From NCBI GenBank assembly GCA_021778975.1, contig JAJYBO010000017.1, positions 1 through 22,052 of the forward strand: DNA of 22,052 nucleotides, given 5' to 3'. The stretch comes from Deltaproteobacteria bacterium (GTDB lineage Bacteria > Desulfobacterota > Desulfobacteria > Desulfobacterales > Desulfatirhabdiaceae). A model generated the notes under the pieces. It saw only the letters and a list, made by a program, of their open reading frames with translations, was not told the origin of the DNA and ran no database searches. Made by a program: the position numbers and the translations under genes. Of this stretch, positions 22,038-22,052 are shown piece by piece. Within the stretch, counting starts at the first letter, position 1, and the number at the start of each line of letters is the position of its first letter.

Positions 22038-22052
22038 ACTTTTTACGAGGGC
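22037..22052 (-). repeat. beginning of a further arm of the same repeat family (truncated by the window)
   Basis: GACTTTTTACGA at 22037-22048 repeats the first 12 bases of the complement of the element's outer arm. The next bases diverge (GGGC instead of AGCC). It suggests that another copy or a degenerate arm begins at the window edge. Confidence 0.4.

Overview
This window reads like a stretch of chromosome from a strictly anaerobic, complete-oxidising or autotrophic sulfate reducer of the Desulfobacterota (Desulfobacterales-like). The pointers are a bacterial-type acetyl-CoA synthase / CO dehydrogenase (Wood-Ljungdahl carbonyl branch) cluster, a canonical DsrC, Hdr/Flx-type soluble electron-bifurcation genes, two in-frame selenocysteine UGA codons and a multihaem cytochrome c. 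The assignment rests on gene content only. Every gene I can support is on the minus strand, so transcription runs from high to low coordinates.

Right part (about 21.7 kb down to 11.3 kb): an electron-transfer operon. In transcription order it holds a 135-aa stand-alone HdrA N-terminal piece with Sec62, NuoE-like, NuoF-like, a 1085-aa NuoG-N-terminus/HdrA fusion, a Sec-containing MvhD/FlxD, FlxC-, FlxB- and FlxA-like proteins, and then dsrC behind its own apparent promoter. HdrB and HdrC are absent from the window. The promoters proposed for the operon and for dsrC share the same hexamers and spacing (TTGACA-N17-TAGAGA). Both selenoprotein reading frames would be cut short by a standard gene caller; each UGA is followed by a small stem-loop of the bacterial SECIS type.

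Middle (11.2 to 9.9 kb): a UbiA-family membrane prenyltransferase, then a 329-base non-coding region that is probably the control region of the acs operon. It has two perfect palindromes, a hairpin that displays a Shine-Dalgarno sequence in its loop, and a short cysteine-rich upstream ORF overlapping the acsD start.

Left part (9.9 kb down to 1.4 kb): acsD (with an unusual roughly 190-residue Ala/Lys/Glu-rich C-terminal tail and a TTG start), cooS/acsA, acsB, acsC and acsE. Together these carry the methyl group from methyl-tetrahydrofolate to the corrinoid protein, reduce CO2 to CO, and assemble (or, in reverse, cleave) acetyl-CoA. A strong terminator follows acsE. After it come a DUF3786 gene and the start of a multihaem cytochrome c gene that runs off the window.

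The two halves plausibly serve one physiology: the Hdr/Nuo/Flx proteins exchange electrons among NAD(P)H, ferredoxin and a further carrier, and the Wood-Ljungdahl enzymes consume or produce low-potential electrons. Copies of a dispersed inverted-repeat element flank the region, at 663-724 and 21899-22037.
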